In this document: positions 63,443 through 64,000 of the stretch, one piece after another
Layout of the letters: every line of letters begins with the position of its first letter
Position numbering within the stretch: position 1 is the first letter of the stretch
NCBI GenBank assembly: GCA_963741565.1
Contig: CAVUIK010000019.1
Coordinates: forward strand, 1-64,000
DNA length: 64,000 nt
Source: Ga0077555 sp963741565
Lineage (GTDB): Bacteria; Pseudomonadota; Alphaproteobacteria; Rhizobiales; Hyphomicrobiaceae
Reading direction: 5' to 3'
Made by a program: the position numbers and the translations under genes
Notes under the pieces: model-generated
Told to the model about the DNA's origin: nothing
What the model saw: only the letters and a program-made list of their open reading frames with translations
Databases searched by the model: none

Positions 63443-63637
63443 ATGACCATGGCAAAGACATCGAAGGTAGTACCGCCAAAAGGTGAGCAGCGAGTGCGTG
63501 ACCCGATCCGCGATACCGCTACGATGGATTTGTACATCGAGATGTACGAGACAGACCTCATTCCGGGCGGCAAAGCGAGCACGGAGACGTTTCGAGCGCA
63601 GTTGGAACGCGACATCAAGAACACGACCGGCAAGTAG
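63443..63637 (+). CDS. Small hypothetical protein
   Basis: A 64-residue frame that starts MTMAKTSKVVPPKGEQRVRD and ends AQLERDIKNTTGK, rich in charged residues, with no membrane segment. gaagga lies 13 bases upstream of the ATG at 63443 and closer (within 19) to an internal ATG (MAKTSK) at 63449. I do not recognise the family. The even, non-repetitive composition suggests a real gene, but I cannot prove it. The 258 bp between glnE and this gene show nothing else. Confidence 0.4.
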   Translation: MTMAKTSKVVPPKGEQRVRDPIRDTATMDLYIEMYETDLIPGGKASTETFRAQLERDIKNTTGK

Positions 63638-63649
63638 CTAGCGCAGCCT

Positions 63650-64000
63650 TCAGGATTTTGGCGATACTTGAAGGCTGACGTCATCTTTTCCGAGGATTTC
63701 AGGGTAACGTTCGGCCACGTTCGGTATGCGGAGTGGTCGATCTTTGCCGTAGATCCATGTCTGACCGCTCGTGTCGACGCGGCCGTCCAGCGATGTGTCG
63801 GTCGTGCGTGAACTCCAAAGCTTCAGCCAGACGCCGTGACAATCGTGCGGACATGCGATAGGCCGGGCGACTCCATAGTGGTCGTCGCGCCATAAGGCGA
63901 TCACGCGATCCTCGGGCTTCTCGCTTTTCCGCAATCCGAGAACATGTTGTCGTGTCATCAAGGCGCGCGATGTCAATGTCAATACGGATGAGCCCGGATC
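63650..64000 (-). CDS. Hypothetical protein, C-terminal part (runs off the window end)
   Basis: A minus-strand frame is open from the window edge to a stop at 63650. It could start at the TTG at 63982 (then TLTSRALMTRQHVLG) but is open beyond it (DPGSSV), so the true start is probably outside. It reads PEDRVIALWRDDHYGVARPI, HDCHGVWLKLWSSRTTDTSL and GQTWIYGKDRPLRIPNVAER. The codon character is good but no family is recognised. It is convergent with the small protein gene. Confidence 0.45.
   Translation of the reverse strand, partial: DPGSSVLTLTSRALMTRQHVLGLRKSEKPEDRVIALWRDDHYGVARPIACPHDCHGVWLKLWSSRTTDTSLDGRVDTSGQTWIYGKDRPLRIPNVAERYPEILGKDDVSLQVSPKS

Overview
The window is a GC-rich chromosomal segment of an alphaproteobacterium, most likely Hyphomicrobiales (Rhizobiales; Xanthobacteraceae or Nitrobacteraceae-like). 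Reasons: the order ccmI-ccmE-ccmF-ccmH / degP / response regulator / histidine kinase / glnE, alphaproteobacterial-type addB-addA next to a murU-like nucleotidyltransferase, a C1:A72 initiator tRNA, and cggg...cccg palindromes typical of this group. Genus assignment is inference.

Region 1 (1 to about 7.9 kb) is accessory and partly decayed. It holds a frameshifted DUF6232 membrane protein, a 17-bp inverted repeat pair next to a short tyrosine recombinase (a possible invertible switch), a metallophosphoesterase, an AT-richer TIR-STAND-TPR defence-like gene broken by two frameshifts, gene remnants, an initiator tRNA-Met gene (a likely island boundary) and an IS3-family fragment. Region 2 (7.9-16.4 kb) has a methyltransferase, a flavin-binding PNPOx-like protein, tRNA-Arg(CCG), an LLM-class monooxygenase-like protein, dapD and dapE (lysine/diaminopimelate synthesis) with a NIPSNAP protein, a frameshifted membrane protein and a dihaem cytochrome c peroxidase between them, then a LysR regulator. 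Region 3 (16.5-31.7 kb) has two tandem GMC oxidoreductases with a Cys-rich motif, one fused to an alpha/beta hydrolase carrying a Cys in the nucleophile position; a PCu(A)C copper chaperone; a berberine-bridge-like FAD oxidase; an acyl-CoA dehydrogenase; a Uma2 protein; two alpha/beta hydrolases; an FG-GAP protein; an M20 peptidase; and a bactofilin with a CSPG-like tail. Region 4 (31.8-39.9 kb) is catabolic: a serine hydrolase, a PuuE-type deacetylase/allantoinase, a frameshifted hydantoin/Asp-Glu racemase-like gene, a four-gene Opp/Dpp peptide ABC transporter without a visible binding protein, and an isocitrate lyase/PEP mutase family enzyme.

Region 5 (40.2-63.2 kb) is mostly core: murU-like, addB, addA, a glycine-zipper lipoprotein with a clear terminator, the ccm genes for cytochrome c maturation, degP, a two-component system and glnE. 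Two insertions break this order: a frameshifted methyltransferase between ccmE and ccmF, and a leftward pair (trypsin-like protease, then a peroxiredoxin-like gene) between ccmH and degP.

The most notable item is that peroxiredoxin-like gene (53996-54643, minus strand). Its frame is interrupted by one TGA exactly at the catalytic position of the redox motif (UPYC in place of CPYC). A perfect 6-bp hairpin with a UGGAU loop starts 13 nt after the UGA, as expected of a bacterial SECIS element. It is best read as a selenoprotein that ordinary annotation would split in two. Six single-base frame breaks in five accessory genes, with none seen in the large core genes, suggest real decay, although draft-assembly indels are not excluded.
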